From positions 1 to 38,896 of the forward strand of contig CAIZGR010000762.1 of assembly GCA_903932535.1 (NCBI GenBank): a stretch of DNA of 38,896 bases, read 5' to 3'. Made by a program: the position numbers and the translations under genes. Positions within the stretch are counted from its first letter, which is position 1, and each line of letters begins with the position of its first letter. Shown piece by piece: positions 25,745 to 33,265 of the stretch. The stretch comes from an uncultured Hyphomicrobiales bacterium (GTDB lineage Bacteria; Pseudomonadota; Alphaproteobacteria; Rhizobiales; Beijerinckiaceae). Below the pieces are notes generated by a model that worked only from the letters and a program-made list of their open reading frames with translations, was not told where the DNA came from and did no database searches.

Positions 25745-27229
25745 ATGGCTGCGCGGATCGTCAAGGTCGATCCTTTTGATCTCGTCGTGTTCGGCGGAAC
25801 CGGCGACCTCGCTTATCGCAAGTTGTATCCGGCGCTGTTCCATCGCGAGCGGAGCGGCCAGTTCAGCGAACCGACCCGGATCGTCGCCGTGTCGCGCAGG
25901 CGCCTCGATCGCGACGCCTTTCGCGCCGGCGTAAAGGACGCGCTGGTGAAGTTCAACGCGGTCGACGACAAATCCGCCGCCGATCTCGAACGCTTTCTCG
26001 CCCGTCTCGACTATGTCGCGGCGGACGCGACGAGCGACGCCGGCTGGAGCGACCTCCGGGAGACCCTCGGCGCCGACGAGCGCATCCGGGCCTATTATCT
26101 CGCGACCGGGCCGGACCTCTTCTGCCCGATCGCCAAGCGCCTCGGCGCCGAGGGGCTGGCGACGGCCCGCTCGCGCATCATCGTCGAGAAGCCGATCGGC
26201 CATGACGGCGCGAGCGCGGACGCGATCAACGACGACATCGGATCGGTGTTCCCCGAGCGCGCGATCTTCCGCATCGACCATTACCTGGGCAAGGAGTCGG
26301 TGCAGAACCTGATGGCCCTGCGTTTCGCCAACGCGCTGCTCGAGCCGGTTTGGAACAACGCCCATATCGACCACGTCCAGATCACGGTGGCCGAGACGCT
26401 CGGCGTCGAAGGACGCGGCGCCTATTACGACGAGTCCGGCGCGATCCGCGACATGGTGCAGAACCACATGTTGCAGCTCCTGTGCCTGACGGCGATGGAG
26501 CCGCCCAATTCCATGGCCGCCGATTCGCTGCGCGACGAGAAGCTGAAGGTGCTGAAGGCGCTCGAGCCGATCGACGGCTCCAACGCCGCCGCGCTCACCG
26601 TGCGCGGGCAGTATCGCGCGGGCTTCGCCGACGGCGGCCCGGTTCCGGGCTATCTCCACGATGTCGGCAGGCACGAGAGCAACACCGAGACGTTCCTCGC
26701 GATGCGGATCGCCGTCGCCAACTGGCGCTGGGCGGGCGTGCCCTTCTATCTGCGCACGGGCAAGCGGCTGCCGCAGCGCTTTTCCGAGATCGTGGTCGGC
26801 TTCAAGCGCGTCCCCCATGTCATCTTCGACATGCCGTCCGACGCCGTGCCGGCCAATCGGCTCGTCATCCGCGTGCAGCCGGACGAGGGCATCAAGCTCT
26901 GGATGATGGTCAAGGAGCCGGGGCCCGGCGGCATGCGCCTGCAGCATCTGCCGCTCGACATGAGTTTCGCCAAGGCCTTCGGCATGGCTTCGGCGGACGC
27001 CTACGAGCGTCTGCTGATGGACGCCATCCGCGGGAACGCCGCGCTGTTCATGCGGCGCGACGAGGTGGAGGCAGCTTGGCGTTTCATCGATCCGGTCCGC
27101 GAGGCGTGGGCGGCGATGCGCGAGCCGCCTCGTCCCTACGCCGCGGGGACCTGGGGGCCCAACGCGTCCGTCGCGCTGATCGAGCGGGACGGACGCACCT
27201 GGAACGAGGAATATCACGATGTCGAATGA
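25745..27229 (+). CDS. zwf: Glucose-6-phosphate 1-dehydrogenase
   Basis: The 494-residue NADP(H)-linked enzyme oxidises glucose-6-phosphate to 6-phosphogluconolactone, the entry to the Entner-Doudoroff and oxidative pentose phosphate routes. The coenzyme-binding motif GGTGDLAYRKLYPALF is at about 15-30, the active-site signature RIDHYLGKE (about 176-184) holds the catalytic His, and EKPIGHD precedes it. The C-terminal half includes RTGKRLPQRFSEIVVGFK. ATG 25745 follows GAGAGG. Length is normal. It overlaps pgl by 11 bp. It lies directly after frcR, tying sugar uptake to sugar oxidation; edd and eda are not in the window. Confidence 0.97.
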   Translation: MAARIVKVDPFDLVVFGGTGDLAYRKLYPALFHRERSGQFSEPTRIVAVSRRRLDRDAFRAGVKDALVKFNAVDDKSAADLERFLARLDYVAADATSDAGWSDLRETLGADERIRAYYLATGPDLFCPIAKRLGAEGLATARSRIIVEKPIGHDGASADAINDDIGSVFPERAIFRIDHYLGKESVQNLMALRFANALLEPVWNNAHIDHVQITVAETLGVEGRGAYYDESGAIRDMVQNHMLQLLCLTAMEPPNSMAADSLRDEKLKVLKALEPIDGSNAAALTVRGQYRAGFADGGPVPGYLHDVGRHESNTETFLAMRIAVANWRWAGVPFYLRTGKRLPQRFSEIVVGFKRVPHVIFDMPSDAVPANRLVIRVQPDEGIKLWMMVKEPGPGGMRLQHLPLDMSFAKAFGMASADAYERLLMDAIRGNAALFMRRDEVEAAWRFIDPVREAWAAMREPPRPYAAGTWGPNASVALIERDGRTWNEEYHDVE

Positions 27230-27929
27230 CTTTGAGCGTCGCGACTTCGCCGACGACGAGGCCCTGGCCCCGGCCTTCGCCGAATGGACCGCCGAGAAGT
27301 TGCGCGCGGCGATCGCCGAGCGCGGCGCGGCCCTGCTGATCGTGTCCGGAGGCAAGACGCCCGAACGCTATTTCGAAGCGCTCTCGACCCAGCCGCTCGA
27401 CTGGACGCGGGTCGAAATCACGCTGGCCGACGAACGCCGCGTCGCCGACGACAGTCCGCGCTCCAACGCGCGGCTGGTGCGCAAGGCGCTGTTGCGCAAT
27501 CGCGCGACGGTCGCGAGCTTCACGCCGCTGGCCGACGTGCGTCTCGAGGAAGGCCAGGAGCTCGTCGCCGCCAGCGCGCGCGTCGCCAATCTTTCGCTGC
27601 CCGCCGACGTGGTCGTGCTCGGCATGGGCGACGACGGCCATACCGCGTCGTGGTTTCCCGGCGCCGACGGGCTCCACGAGGCGATGGACCGCGGCGCGCG
27701 CCAGCTCGTCGCGCCGATCCAGGCGCCCGGCGCTCCCGAGCCCCGGCTCACGCTCACTGGACGCGTGATCCTGCGCGCCCGGGCGATCGCCTTGCTCGTC
27801 GAAGGCCAGGACAAGCTGAAGACGCTCGCCGAGGCGCTCGAGGACGGACCGGCCGACGCCATGCCGATCCGCACCGTTCTGCGCGGCGCGAGCGACCGCC
27901 TGACCGTGTTCGCGGCAGAACGCGCGTGA
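27219..27929 (+). CDS. pgl: 6-phosphogluconolactonase
   Basis: The 236-residue enzyme of the glucosamine-6-phosphate isomerase-like (DevB/SOL) type hydrolyses the lactone made by Zwf. Motifs are LIVSGGKTPERYFEAL (about 37-52), TLADERRVADDSPRSNARLVRKALL and the catalytic-region GMGDDGHTASWFPGADGL. Its ATG lies inside the last codons of zwf (11-bp overlap), so the two are translationally coupled. It converges on rplQ. In many relatives edd follows; here a repeat-bearing intergenic stretch follows. Confidence 0.96.
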   Translation: MSNDFERRDFADDEALAPAFAEWTAEKLRAAIAERGAALLIVSGGKTPERYFEALSTQPLDWTRVEITLADERRVADDSPRSNARLVRKALLRNRATVASFTPLADVRLEEGQELVAASARVANLSLPADVVVLGMGDDGHTASWFPGADGLHEAMDRGARQLVAPIQAPGAPEPRLTLTGRVILRARAIALLVEGQDKLKTLAEALEDGPADAMPIRTVLRGASDRLTVFAAERA

Positions 27930-28020
27930 GGGGTTGAGCCCCGTCGCCCGCGAGAACCGGGCGAGGGGCTGCGCGGATTCTTCCGGAGAAGTCGGAGGCA
28001 GCCCTCTGCCGCTCCAACGA
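27930..28020. repeat. Dispersed GC-rich intergenic repeat (copy 2)
   Basis: Just after pgl, positions 27963-27979 are the exact inverse complement of the 17-mer AATCCGCGCAGCCCCTC found at 13425-13441, and the neighbouring CTTCCGGAGAAG palindrome and GAGGGCTGCC-like words continue the resemblance. It is a member of the same dispersed family, here close to the 3' end of the zwf-pgl transcript. Confidence 0.55.
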
Positions 28021-28023
28021 AAG

Positions 28024-28047
28024 GCGGCGGCGCCGAAGCGCCGCCGC
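28024..28047. terminator. Strong hairpin between convergent pgl and rplQ
   Basis: GCGGCGGCGC and GCGCCGCCGC form a perfect 10-bp stem with the tetraloop CGAA. On the minus strand it is followed by CCTTTCGTT, a weak U-tract; on the plus strand by GTAAAG. It lies between two operons that converge, so it may serve both, but its efficiency as an intrinsic terminator is uncertain. It lies about 175 bp beyond the rplQ stop. Confidence 0.55.
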
Positions 28048-28221
28048 GTAAAGTGCTTCGACCTCAGCCGGCCGCGCTGGCGGGCGCAGCGCCGATAGTT
28101 TGCGCGCGCTCGGCGAGACAGGCGCGGACGCGCCTCGGAACCTGCCGGCAGGCCTTCGCGCGGAGATGCGGAGCCTCTCGGCCCCGCCCTTCGCTTCGTT
28201 CCTGTCGGATTATCGGGGCGA

Positions 28222-28632
28222 TCAGCCCGCCGCGGCGTTCTGGGCCGGGCCGGAATCCTTGCCCTTCGCGTCGACATCGCGGTCGACGAATTCGATCACC
28301 GCCATCGCGGCGTTGTCGCCGGGGCGGAAGCCCGCCTTCATGATGCGGAGGTAGCCGCCATGGCGGTCCTTGTAGCGCGGGCCGATGACGTCGATCAGCT
28401 TCCTGACCAGTTCGGCGTCGCGCAGGCGCGAGATCGCGATGCGGCGGGCGTGCAGGTCGCCGCGCTTGCCGAGCGTGACGAGCTTCTCCACGACCGGGCG
28501 AAGGTCCTTGGCCTTCGGCAGGGTCGTCATGATCTGCTCGTGCTTGATGAGCGCCTGAGCCATGTTGGCGAACATCGCCTGACGGTGCTCGGAGGTGCGG
28601 TTGAAACGGCGCTTCGCGCGTCCGTGATACAT
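28222..28632 (-). CDS. rplQ: Ribosomal protein L17
   Basis: The 136-residue protein has the standard L17 sequence: [62 protein letters not shown] and AVIEFVDRD, with a short alanine/lysine-rich tail typical of alphaproteobacteria. It begins [11 protein letters not shown], where MRHG is more usual. ATG 28632 follows a near-perfect AAAAGGAGAA site; an in-frame ATG at 28671 is not used. It is last in rpsM-rpsK-rpoA-rplQ but is 207 bp from rpoA because of a repeat block, and its strong own ribosome site fits that distance. Confidence 0.97.
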   Translation of the reverse strand: MYHGRAKRRFNRTSEHRQAMFANMAQALIKHEQIMTTLPKAKDLRPVVEKLVTLGKRGDLHARRIAISRLRDAELVRKLIDVIGPRYKDRHGGYLRIMKAGFRPGDNAAMAVIEFVDRDVDAKGKDSGPAQNAAAG

Positions 28633-28689
28633 CGGCGTTCTCCTTTTTCGGGTCTGCGGCCGCCGTGCCAAGGAACGGCCGCGCGTTGC

Positions 28690-28830
28690 TCACTCTCCTC
28701 CCCGGGCTTGACCCGGGCATGAGAGAAATGCGGTGAGGAGAAGCGTCAGCGCTTCAGCCCCTCATCCGGCCCTGTCGGGCCACCCCCGGATCGAGCCCCG
28801 GGGGCAAGCCCTTCTCCCCGCACGCGGGAA
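28690..28830. repeat. Nested palindromic repeats between rpoA and rplQ
   Basis: The 207-bp gap inside the operon holds CCCGGG-CTTGA-CCCGGG (28701-28717), an AGAAGCG/CGCTTC pair, GGCCC-TGTC-GGGCC, CCCCCGG...CCGGGGG and CTTCTCCCCGC. Such GGGCTTGACCCGGG and CCCCTCATCCGGCC words are typical short dispersed repeats of Hyphomicrobiales. The hairpins would lie in the mRNA between the two genes and may affect its processing. Confidence 0.65.
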
Positions 28831-28839
28831 GAAGGGATC

Positions 28840-29856
28840 TCAGTAGTGCTCCTCGAACCGCTTGGCGAGGTCGTCGATGTTTTCCGGCGGCCAGCCCGTG
28901 ACCTCCATGCCGAGATGCAGGCCCATCTGCGCCAGAACTTCCTTGATCTCGTTGAGCGACTTGCGTCCGAAGTTCGGCGTGCGGAGCATCTCGCCCTCGG
29001 TCTTCTGGATGAGGTCGCCGATATAGGTGATATTGTCGTTCTTGAGGCAGTTGGCCGAGCGGACGGAGAGCTCGAGCTCGTCGACCTTCTTGAGCAGCGC
29101 CGGGTTGAAGGCGAGCTCCGGGATCGCGTGCTGGGCTTCCTCTCGGCGCGGCTCCTCGAAGGTGACGAACACGGCGAGTTGGTCCTGCAGGATGCGCGCC
29201 CCGTAGGCGAGCGCGTCCTCCGGCGTGATGGCGCCGTTGGTCTCGATCGTCATCGTCAGCTTGTCTTTGTCGAGGTCCTGCCCCTCGCGGGTGGCTTCGA
29301 CCCGGTAGCTCACCTTCTTGACCGGCGAGAACATGCTGTCGATCGGCAGGAGGCCGATCGGCGAATCCTCGGCGCGGTTCCGGTCGGCCGGGACATAGCC
29401 CTTGCCGGTCATCACCGTGAATTCGATACGCAGGTCCGCGCCGTCGTCGAGATTGCAGATGACCAGGTTCGGATTGAGGATCTGGATGTCGCCGGTGGTC
29501 TGGATGTCGCCTGCCGTCACCGGACCGGGGCCGCGGCGCTTGAGCACGAGGCGCTTGACCCCGTCGCCCAGCATCTTGACCGCGATGTCTTTGACGTTGA
29601 GCACGATATCCACGACGTCCTCGCGGACGCCCGGAATCGACGAGAACTCGTGCAGCACGCCGTCGATGTGGACCGAGGTGATCGCAGCGCCCTGCAACGA
29701 GGAGAGCAGCACGCGGCGCAGCGAGTTGCCGAGCGTCTGGCCGAAGCCGCGCTCGAGCGGCTCGGCGACGACCGTGGCGACGCGGCGCGGTTCGTCGCTC
29801 GGCAGCACCTCGAGCTTCTTCGGCTTGATGAGTTCTTGCCAGTTCTTCTGGATCAC
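28840..29856 (-). CDS. rpoA: RNA polymerase alpha subunit
   Basis: The 338-residue protein has an N-terminal assembly domain (about 1-235; [36 protein letters not shown]) and a C-terminal DNA/activator-binding domain (about 250-325; [35 protein letters not shown]). It starts with GTG 29856 (GGAAGG 9 nt upstream), common for alphaproteobacterial rpoA. It sits 107 bp after rpsK, with a hairpin between them. Confidence 0.98.
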   Translation of the reverse strand: MIQKNWQELIKPKKLEVLPSDEPRRVATVVAEPLERGFGQTLGNSLRRVLLSSLQGAAITSVHIDGVLHEFSSIPGVREDVVDIVLNVKDIAVKMLGDGVKRLVLKRRGPGPVTAGDIQTTGDIQILNPNLVICNLDDGADLRIEFTVMTGKGYVPADRNRAEDSPIGLLPIDSMFSPVKKVSYRVEATREGQDLDKDKLTMTIETNGAITPEDALAYGARILQDQLAVFVTFEEPRREEAQHAIPELAFNPALLKKVDELELSVRSANCLKNDNITYIGDLIQKTEGEMLRTPNFGRKSLNEIKEVLAQMGLHLGMEVTGWPPENIDDLAKRFEEHY

Positions 29857-29923
29857 GGGGCGGGGCCTTCCATTCGAAGGATGCGCGGCGCGAAGGCGCG
29901 CAACGCGCGCATCGGCCGCATGC

Positions 29924-29955
29924 GCGCGCTGATCAGGGACGAAGGATCAGCGCGC
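29924..29955. repeat. Perfect 11-bp hairpin between rpsK and rpoA
   Basis: GCGCGCTGATC (29924-29934) pairs with GATCAGCGCGC (29945-29955) around a 10-nt loop, starting 8 nt after the rpsK stop on the transcribed strand. There is no U-tract. It may be an RNase-processing or stabilising stem in the operon mRNA that sets the relative output of S11 and alpha. Confidence 0.7.
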
Positions 29956-29963
29956 CGAGCAAA

Positions 29964-30353
29964 TCAGACGCGGCGACGCTTGCGGGGACGGCAGCCGTTG
30001 TGCGGGATCGTCGTGACGTCGCGGATCGAGGTCACGGTGAAGCCCGCCGCCTGAATGGCGCGCAGCGCCGATTCGCGTCCCGACCCGGGGCCGGAAACCT
30101 CGACCTCGAGCGTGCGCATGCCGTGCTCGGACGCCTTGCGGACGGCGTCCTCGGCGGCGATCTGGGCGGCGAACGGGGTCGACTTGCGCGAGCCCTTGAA
30201 ACCCATCGTGCCGGCCGATGACCACGAGATCGTATTGCCCTGCGCGTCGGTGATGGTGATCATCGTGTTGTTGAACGACGAGTTCACGTGCGCGACGCCC
30301 GACACGATGTTCTTGCGTTCGCGGCGGCGGACGCGGGTTGCCTCTTTTGCCAT
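29964..30353 (-). CDS. rpsK: Ribosomal protein S11
   Basis: The 129-residue S11 has [42 protein letters not shown] and the [19 protein letters not shown] end that holds the Asn-Gly isoaspartate site. ATG 30353 follows AAGGA; an upstream in-frame codon at 30368 is not needed. It is the second gene of the alpha operon, 62 bp after rpsM. It is part of the 30S platform. Confidence 0.98.
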   Translation of the reverse strand: MAKEATRVRRRERKNIVSGVAHVNSSFNNTMITITDAQGNTISWSSAGTMGFKGSRKSTPFAAQIAAEDAVRKASEHGMRTLEVEVSGPGSGRESALRAIQAAGFTVTSIRDVTTIPHNGCRPRKRRRV

Positions 30354-30415
30354 GGTGCGGTCCTTCAAGCGCGCTTTCGCGCGTCAATTCCAAAAATGCG
30401 TTGAGACGAAAGCGG

Positions 30416-30784
30416 TCACTTCTTCTTGCCGGCGATCGGCTTGGCCTTGCCCTTGCGGGTGCGCGCGTTGGTGTGCGTGCGCTGGCCGCGGACCGGCAAC
30501 TGCTTGCGGTGACGCAGCCCGCGATAGGCGCCGAGGTCCATCAGCCGCTTGATGTTGATCGCCACCTCGCGGCGCAGGTCGCCCTCGACGATGTAGTCGC
30601 GGTCGATCGTTTCGCGGATCTGCAGCACTTCCGCGTCGGAAAGCTGGGCCACGCGACGCTCGGAGGGAATGTGAACCTTCTCGCAAATCTCTTCGGCCTT
30701 CTTCGGGCCGATGCCGTGAATATACTGGAGCGCGATGATCACGCGCTTGTTGGTCGGGATGTTGACGCCTGCGATACGAGCCAT
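30416..30784 (-). CDS. rpsM: Ribosomal protein S13
   Basis: The 122-residue S13 starts [20 protein letters not shown] and has [33 protein letters not shown] and the basic tail [12 protein letters not shown]. It sits in the 30S head and contacts the 50S subunit. ATG 30784 has GGAGA 11 nt upstream. It is the first gene of the operon here, behind a good promoter about 175 bp upstream. In most alphaproteobacteria secY and adk come immediately before; here they do not. Confidence 0.98.
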   Translation of the reverse strand: MARIAGVNIPTNKRVIIALQYIHGIGPKKAEEICEKVHIPSERRVAQLSDAEVLQIRETIDRDYIVEGDLRREVAINIKRLMDLGAYRGLRHRKQLPVRGQRTHTNARTRKGKAKPIAGKKK

Positions 30785-30897
30785 AAGCTCAAATCTCCAT
30801 GTCGGCGGCGCTCCGGCAGATCCGCAACGCCGCAGTTTGAACCCGTCCCGACGTCCGGTGGAGGCCGGCCCTTGTCGAGATTCCTCAGGGAAAACGC

Positions 30898-30932
30898 AAA
30901 AAGTCCCATGCGCTCGCAAACGGCGCCGGGAC
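30898..30932 (-). terminator. Attenuator-like hairpin with U-tract in the rpsM leader
   Basis: On the minus strand, GTCCC (30928-30932) pairs with GGGAC (30903-30907), with an inner GCGC/GCGC pair possible, followed at once by TTTTT (30898-30902). It lies downstream of the rpsM promoter and about 115 bp before the start codon, so it would act inside the leader. It could be a conditional terminator for the ribosomal operon, or a terminator for the upstream minus-strand genes that the rpsM transcript must read through. Confidence 0.45.
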
Positions 30933-30956
30933 CCAGAACGCATTCGGGATGTCGCG

Positions 30957-30985
30957 CATATAGATCAGCCCGGCCGTCCCGTCAA
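30957..30985 (-). promoter_or_regulatory. Sigma70-type promoter of the rpsM operon
   Basis: On the minus strand TTGACG (30980-30985) is followed by a 17-bp spacer and TATATG (30957-30962), a near-consensus housekeeping promoter. Transcription would start near 30950, giving a leader of about 165 nt before the S13 start codon. This is the best promoter match in the window and fits a high-output ribosomal operon. Confidence 0.72.
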
Positions 30986-31024
30986 CGGGGGCCGAGCCGA
31001 AAAGGATTGCGCCGAAACGAGGCT

Positions 31025-31183
31025 TCATGCGCCTTCAGACCGGATCGTCTCCCGGCAGGCGCGCCACGCGGCATGACCAGCGATCGGCAGGGTAGCGGCG
31101 AGGGCGGCGAAAAAGCAAGCCATCCCTATGGCCGACAGAACGACCAGGATCGCCGCCCAGACCGGCATCGCGCGGACGTTCAT
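31025..31183 (-). CDS. Tiny membrane protein, DUF2189-tail-like
   Basis: The predicted 52-residue protein has one strong membrane segment (VWAAILVVLSAIGMACFFAA) and ends PIAGHAAWRACRETIRSEGA. The LPIAGHAAWRACRE stretch is like the end of DUF2189 proteins (PLLGHATWHAYRD), so it may be a short relative or a truncated leftover. No good ribosome site precedes ATG 31183, and the rest of a DUF2189 domain is missing. It lies on the same strand between the large membrane protein and the rpsM promoter. Confidence 0.4.
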   Translation of the reverse strand: MNVRAMPVWAAILVVLSAIGMACFFAALAATLPIAGHAAWRACRETIRSEGA

Positions 31184-31337
31184 CGCCAAGGCGTGAAGCT
31201 CGTCGCCATCGCTTCGGCGGCGCCGGCCGGGCGATCGATCCGCATCGAAGGCGCAAGAGCACCGCAAGCGAACGCGAGCGCCGCCGCGCAGCGTTTCGAT
31301 CGCCCCTCCCGGCTCGCCTTCATCCGAGGCGGCACGC

Positions 31338-32828
31338 TCAGGCGGTCAGGCGGTCCGGCGCGCGCGATTTGTCCCGCCCGGCGCCGCCCAATGCGACGAC
31401 CACGATCAGGAGCACGACCCCCGCCCCGAACCAGACCGGCGCGGAATGCAGGAGGCCGCCCTTCACCGCCTCCACCCACGGACGGGGCGGCGGCTTTCCC
31501 GTCAGCTCGGGCGGCAGGGCGGCGCGGATCTCGGGCGTGTCGAGCAATTCCTGGAGCCGGCGAGGGTCGAAAGAGGGCGCCTCCCGCGCCGGGGCGCGCG
31601 ACGCAAAGGCAGGATCGCCGTTCGCGAGATAGTTTCGGACGTTGCTCTGCCCGACCGCCAGGATCGTTCGCCATTCCTCGATCCGATCGGGCAAATGCCT
31701 CTGCGGATGCGTCAGCGACAGCGCCAGGACGCCGAGCCAGGTCGCAAGCGCGAGCCTGCGCCCGGTCGCCGCTCGGCCCGCGGCCGCGTTCGCATGGTAA
31801 AGCCAGAAGGCGCTCACCAGATTGACGGTCAGCCCGATCAGGAGAACGTCGGAATAGCGGGTCTGAAGCGGCAGCGCCGCGCGCCCGACGGAGAGCGCGA
31901 GCATTTGGCTCGCGACCCAGACCAGCGCCGCGACGTTGAACCAGCGCGGATCTTTCAACGCGGGGCGTTCCGCGAGCGTGCGCAGGACGAACACGGCCGA
32001 GGGCAGGAAAAAGATCAGACCCAAGACGGCGTGCGAAGGCCAGCTCGCCAGCTCGACCAGGGCCGACAGCGCCTGCCCGACGGAATGCGCCCGAAATTCG
32101 TCGGCCTCGGGCACATGCGGGACGATGCCGGCCAGAACGGCGGACGCCGCCATCAGGACGGTTATCCCTGCGCCTTCGCGAAGGCCCGATCTCCGGCCGC
32201 ATGCCGACTGGAGGAACAGCGCCGCCCCGGCGGCGGCGGGGGTCAGGGCGCCGGAGGCCAGGTTCAGCGACGCCAAGAGGGCGCAGAGGGCGCCCGCGGC
32301 CCAGCGCGGCGACCACGCGCAACTGTCCGACAGCAGCCACAGCCCAGCGAACGAAAACGTCAGCAGCAGATAGAAATGCGTGTTGAACCCGAGAACCGCG
32401 TTGTCGTAGCCGAAAGGCAGCGCATTGACCGCGGTCGAGAGGATCATCGCCGCAACCGCCCACGACCCGGGAAGGACGCGCGACAGCGCATAGGCGATCG
32501 CGACGACAGTCGCCGAGTCGACGACCGCATTGACGATCATCTGAAGGATGACGTCCCAGTAGCCGGAGATCGCGAAGATCGTCACAACCAGGAGCTTGGT
32601 GAAGACGATGCGATGTTCGTTGAGCGGAACGAAGAGATCGCCGGCCGTCAGGCTTCCCGCCAGATAGGGTTTCAGGATCGCGGCGCCGTCTGCTTCCCAT
32701 TCGTCCAGAAAGGGCGTCGCATACCCCGCATAGCGGATCAGCATGAGGCGGGAACCGAAGAGAACGCAAAAGAGCGACAGCAGCAGAACAGGCGTGCGAT
32801 GCCGGCCGACGAACCCAACGAAACTCAT
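31338..32828 (-). CDS. Polytopic membrane protein of unknown function, possible GT-C glycosyltransferase
   Basis: The 496-residue protein has about ten to eleven membrane segments, the first at about 11-30 and the last at about 465-485 (PVWFGAGVVLLIVVVALGG). The first outer loop carries FLDEWEADGAA (Asp42-Glu43) and LNEHRIVFTKLL (Asn70-Arg73). An acidic pair in the first periplasmic loop of a polytopic protein is typical of GT-C lipid-linked glycosyltransferases, which suggests, without proving, a cell-surface polysaccharide role. A soluble segment (about 395-455) lies before the last membrane helix. No glycan genes are nearby. ATG 32828 begins MSFVGFVGRHR with a basic N-terminus; the long frame upstream has shadow composition. 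Confidence 0.8.
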   Translation of the reverse strand: MSFVGFVGRHRTPVLLLSLFCVLFGSRLMLIRYAGYATPFLDEWEADGAAILKPYLAGSLTAGDLFVPLNEHRIVFTKLLVVTIFAISGYWDVILQMIVNAVVDSATVVAIAYALSRVLPGSWAVAAMILSTAVNALPFGYDNAVLGFNTHFYLLLTFSFAGLWLLSDSCAWSPRWAAGALCALLASLNLASGALTPAAAGAALFLQSACGRRSGLREGAGITVLMAASAVLAGIVPHVPEADEFRAHSVGQALSALVELASWPSHAVLGLIFFLPSAVFVLRTLAERPALKDPRWFNVAALVWVASQMLALSVGRAALPLQTRYSDVLLIGLTVNLVSAFWLYHANAAAGRAATGRRLALATWLGVLALSLTHPQRHLPDRIEEWRTILAVGQSNVRNYLANGDPAFASRAPAREAPSFDPRRLQELLDTPEIRAALPPELTGKPPPRPWVEAVKGGLLHSAPVWFGAGVVLLIVVVALGGAGRDKSRAPDRLTA

Positions 32829-33265
32829 GGCGCCGCCCCTGGCCCGCGTGCCGTTCGACCGCTCGTCGTCATGGTTTCGGGAGCGCCCGGCCGCCCATAT
32901 CGCGCTCGTAGAAGGAAGAAGCAAGGCGCGGATCGGGAACGTGACAAGGACATAGACGCCGCCCGGGACGATGCCCCGAGCCGTTCGCCGGTCGAGTGCC
33001 CGGCGCGATCCATTGCGACCGACGCCGGAACCATCGGCTGCATCCTCCGCGTTCTCGCCGGCCTCGCGCTCGTCGCCTTCGCGCTCGGCGTCATTCTCCC
33101 CGGCGCGCCTCGGGCATGGGCCGGCCGACGCCGCGCATGACGCTTTCGTAACGTTTTCCGTCGTCGAAAGCGGCCCTTTGCCCTCGCAAATTCGCCGGAA
33201 TGGCTCTATAGCGCCACCGCCGCGTCGCCGGCCGTGCGCACCGCGCGACACCCATAGGAGCCCCG
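32829..33265. other. Divergent intergenic region with a gene remnant
   Basis: These 437 bp separate the membrane protein (minus) from the parvulin gene (plus). They contain a plus-strand DUF2892-like coding remnant at 33012-33140 and, next to the parvulin gene, CTATAG at about 33206 as a possible -10 without a convincing -35. Nothing else is recognised. Confidence 0.5.
33012..33140 (+). pseudogene. DUF2892-like gene fragment
   Basis: The frame ending in TGA at 33138-33140 reads DAGTIGCILRVLAGLALVAF and then ALGVILPGAPRAWAG. This matches the first half of small DUF2892 membrane proteins (NVGTIDR-LR---GLALIAFALGFILPG-GW-WVG). No start codon precedes it in frame, and the expected second membrane helix and cysteine-bearing end are missing, so it is a truncated remnant. 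The match is from memory and short. Confidence 0.35.

Noticed and set aside
31446-33140. A 564-codon plus-strand frame opposite the membrane protein
   Set aside because: Only its last about 40 codons, beyond the membrane gene, look like protein (the DUF2892-like remnant); the rest is antisense shadow.
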